Under the pieces are notes generated by a model, which did no database searches, was not told the origin of the DNA, and worked only from the letters and a program-made list of their open reading frames with translations. A stretch of 64,000 nt of DNA from an uncultured Alphaproteobacteria bacterium. Its GTDB lineage: Bacteria > Pseudomonadota > Alphaproteobacteria > HIMB59. This document shows, piece after piece, positions 62,390-64,000 of the stretch. The stretch lies in the NCBI GenBank assembly GCA_902601865.1, contig CACKOX010000001.1, forward strand, positions 54,665 through 118,664, written 5' to 3'. A program made the translations under genes and the position numbers. Position 1 is the first letter of the stretch. Every line of letters begins with the position of its first letter.

Positions 62390-64000
62390 AATTTTGGCTT
62401 ATAAATAAATTTTTAAAAGATAATAAATTAGATTTTTACCTTATAACAAATAATGATTTACATCTAAATGAAAGTCCAAATTTAGATTTAAAAGACATAT
62501 ATAAATTATTTAAATTTGATTGTACTAGGGGATATATACTTTTCTTTATTAACAAATTTATTTTTTTTACCGACTCTCGTTATACCTTAGCAGCAAAAAA
62601 CTTTTTCAAGAATAATTTTGAAATATATGATTTGAGTGAAACTTCTATTGTGGATTATCTTTTATCACAAAACAAAAATTTATCAGGCATTTTAGATTCA
62701 AAGTTAATTTCAATTAAAGAATTTAGAGAAATTAACTCTAAGTTAGAGAAAAATAAAATTATTATTACCCCCCAATCTGAAAATTTTTTCTTAAAGAATT
62801 ATTATCCAAATTTTAATATTTCTTACCCTTTGAGCATGCCAAAATATTTAATACCAAGACCCTTTATTAAAAATTTAAAATGGATTAAAAGTAAACTAAA
62901 TACTGATGGAATATTAATTTGGAATAATGCCCAAGTTGCATATTTACTTAATTTAAGGTCTTTTGAGCTTTGGAATTCTACTAAGCCATTTGCTGGCCTG
63001 TTTATTCCCAAAAAAAATATTAAACCCATTTTGATAACTAATAACTTAAATTTAAAAAAAGTAAGTAAAATAAGTAAAAGTTTTAATATTTTTAGAGAAG
63101 GGAAATTTATTAAATACCTTAAATTATCAAAACTTAAAAATATTGAGACTTCTTATGAATTCTTAAATCTAAATATGTATATGAGATTATCTAATTTTTT
63201 AAACTTATCTGAGACCAAAATTAATATTTCTAAATATATGGGTATTAAAAAATCAAAAGAAATTAAAAATATAGAGTCTTGCCATATTGAAGATGGTTTA
63301 GCTGTTCTTAAATTTATTATTGAATTAAAACAAAAAAAAATAAAACCCAAAAATGAATATCATATTTCAGAAATTTTATACAATAAAAGAAAACAGGGAA
63401 TTAATTTTTTTAGAAATTCTTTTGATTATATTAGTGCATTTGACTCTAATGCTGCCATTGTTCATTATAAACCACACCCTGAGAAATCTTTATCATCAAA
63501 AAATAGAAATTTATTATTAATTGACTCTGGTGCCCAATATTTAGAGGGTACCACAGATGTCACAAGAGTAATTAAAATTGGAACAAAAAAAATTGCCAGA
63601 ATTAAATATTCTTATACCTATTTGTTAAAGTCTTTAATTAAAATAGAAAACAAAATATTTCCAAGAAATATTAGATCATTTGAAATAGATTTATTTATAA
63701 GAAAATATCTATCTAAATTTAATATATCTTATAACCATGGGACTGGCCACGGTGTAGGAAATTTTGGTGACGTGCATGAAAAATATCCTATTATTTCCCC
63801 AAGATCAAAAGACATTTTAATCAATAATTCTGAACTTATATCTTTATATTTTAAAAATAAAATTAGATTTAAAAGCTTCATTCAATCAAAGAAACTTAGA
63901 GAACAACTACAAAACATTGATGGACTAGGTGAAAAAGTAATCAATTCATTTATTAATTACTTTTCTAATGAAGATAACCTTAAAGAGTCTTTTGCAATCC
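62386..64000 (+). CDS. Aminopeptidase P-like (M24) protein, truncated at window edge; metal site incomplete
   Basis: Not in ORF track. MKFWLINKFLKDNKLDFYLITNN... TDSRYTLAA ... HYKPHPEKSLSSKNRNLLLIDSGAQYLEGTTDVTRVIKIG ... YNHGTGHGVGNFGDVHE; frame open to 64000. Confidence 0.85.
   Translation, partial: MKFWLINKFLKDNKLDFYLITNNDLHLNESPNLDLKDIYKLFKFDCTRGYILFFINKFIFFTDSRYTLAAKNFFKNNFEIYDLSETSIVDYLLSQNKNLSGILDSKLISIKEFREINSKLEKNKIIITPQSENFFLKNYYPNFNISYPLSMPKYLIPRPFIKNLKWIKSKLNTDGILIWNNAQVAYLLNLRSFELWNSTKPFAGLFIPKKNIKPILITNNLNLKKVSKISKSFNIFREGKFIKYLKLSKLKNIETSYEFLNLNMYMRLSNFLNLSETKINISKYMGIKKSKEIKNIESCHIEDGLAVLKFIIELKQKKIKPKNEYHISEILYNKRKQGINFFRNSFDYISAFDSNAAIVHYKPHPEKSLSSKNRNLLLIDSGAQYLEGTTDVTRVIKIGTKKIARIKYSYTYLLKSLIKIENKIFPRNIRSFEIDLFIRKYLSKFNISYNHGTGHGVGNFGDVHEKYPIISPRSKDILINNSELISLYFKNKIRFKSFIQSKKLREQLQNIDGLGEKVINSFINYFSNEDNLKESFAI

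Noticed and set aside
62823-63350. Minus-strand ORFs 62823..63029 and 63153..63350
   Set aside because: They lie antisense to the in-frame aminopeptidase P-like gene starting at 62386, which explains the region better.
1-64000. CRISPR arrays, transposons or prophage
   Set aside because: No regularly spaced repeats, cas genes, transposases or phage structural genes were seen in either strand.

Overview
A contiguous, very AT-rich, densely packed chromosomal segment from what looks like a streamlined (probably marine) alphaproteobacterium. Lineage is inferred from gene content: class I LysRS, CobST-DnaJ-BolA, DUF4167, DUF1178, ELM1-like protein, alpha-type L36, CtaA. The genes are mostly housekeeping: pyrC, purKE, ctaA, fdx, lysK, pyrD, rpmB, tgt, cobST, aroBK, xerD, accA, secA, ubiG, lysC, ispG, hisS, prfA, prmC, murJ, trxB, greA, carAB, dnaG, rpoD, mlaAC, uvrD, plus two tRNAs. 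I found no CRISPR array, transposase, prophage or rRNA. Four CDS missing from the ORF track were recovered: a partial ygfZ at the left edge, a 43-aa membrane micro-ORF, rpmJ (L36), and a partial aminopeptidase P-like gene at the right edge. The main interest is in small anomalies inside familiar genes. (i) A queuosine-precursor transporter overlaps a Tgt that lacks 3 of 4 Zn ligands and carries a eukaryote-like V->G change in the substrate pocket; I predict queuine salvage. (ii) DnaG has lost 3 of 4 zinc-finger ligands. (iii) An FeS-type photolyase/cryptochrome lacks the FeS cysteines. (iv) An aminopeptidase P-like protein lacks two metal-ligand glutamates. (v) A BioC/NDUFAF5-like methyltransferase lacks the SAM glycine-rich motif. 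(vi) tRNA-Val(GAC) has C33 instead of the near-universal U33. (vii) A divergent alginate-lyase-like/PagL-like pair flanks an 11-bp perfect inverted repeat, next to a MotA/MotB-like stator pair. All functional claims come from reading motifs by eye; no searches were run.
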